NCBI GenBank assembly: GCA_946549155.1
Contig: CAMNQN010000205.1
Location: forward strand, 1 to 5,732
DNA: 5,732 nt
Origin: an uncultured Lachnospiraceae bacterium
Lineage (GTDB): Bacteria; Bacillota; Clostridia; Lachnospirales; Lachnospiraceae
Reading direction: 5' to 3'
Shown here: one piece after another, positions 5,606 to 5,732 of the stretch
Numbering within the stretch: the stretch's first letter is position 1
How the letters are laid out: the number at the start of each line of letters is the position of its first letter
Notes under the pieces: generated by a model
What the model saw: the letters and a program-made list of their open reading frames with translations, nothing else
Databases searched by the model: none
Told to the model about the DNA's origin: nothing
Position numbers and translations under genes: made by a program

Positions 5606-5732
5606 GGAAAATAGAACAGGTTATTGAAATTTAATTATCCGGACGCAGGATGAGTCGGAGCTGCATGGCCATATATGTCTGGAAAACATCTCCGGATACC
5701 AAGAAAAACTAAGATGCAGACAGGCCGGAATT
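5606..5732. other. Intergenic sequence with no supported gene
   Basis: No credible frame or RNA gene is seen in these 127 bases upstream of the metal operon. There are two small inverted repeats. TATCCGGA (5636-5643) matches TCCGGATA (5691-5698), and CTGCAT (5661-5666) matches ATGCAG (5714-5719). Neither is followed by a T-tract, and their role is unknown. Confidence 0.5.

Overview
The window looks like chromosome from a mid-GC Clostridia-type Firmicute, possibly a gut Lachnospiraceae. This is inferred from strong AGGAGG-like ribosome sites, a consensus sigma-A promoter, the CadC/SmtB-type regulator and the style of the kinases. No rRNA or tRNA gene, CRISPR array, insertion sequence or phage gene was seen.

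Layout: two unrelated operons converge on one strong hairpin. On the + strand (142-2831) is a two-gene kinase operon. The first gene encodes a DhaK-family protein in which both catalytic histidines of dihydroxyacetone kinase are replaced (Asn58, Ser220). The second encodes one long polypeptide that joins a complete DhaL (ATP/ADP-binding) domain to a complete PfkB/1-phosphofructokinase-type sugar kinase. This is the most unusual part of the window. It suggests a DhaK/DhaL-type phosphotransfer on a substrate other than dihydroxyacetone, physically coupled to a second phosphorylation by the PfkB domain. No DhaM or other PTS component is present in the window.

On the - strand (5605 down to 2912) is a heavy-metal efflux operon. 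It has a perfect TTGACA/TATAAT promoter with an ArsR/SmtB-type inverted-repeat operator at the transcription start. Three genes follow: a stand-alone 72-residue metal-binding (HMA) protein, a CadA/ZntA-type P1B-ATPase without its own N-terminal HMA domain, and an ArsR-family repressor carrying both known metal sites of the CadC/SmtB group. Together they form a self-regulated Zn/Cd/Pb export circuit: metal releases the repressor, the HMA protein may bind or deliver metal, and the ATPase pumps it out.

Positions 1-141 hold a strikingly pyrimidine-rich leader with a run of ten C, ahead of the kinase operon. Positions 5606-5732 contain no gene that can be supported.
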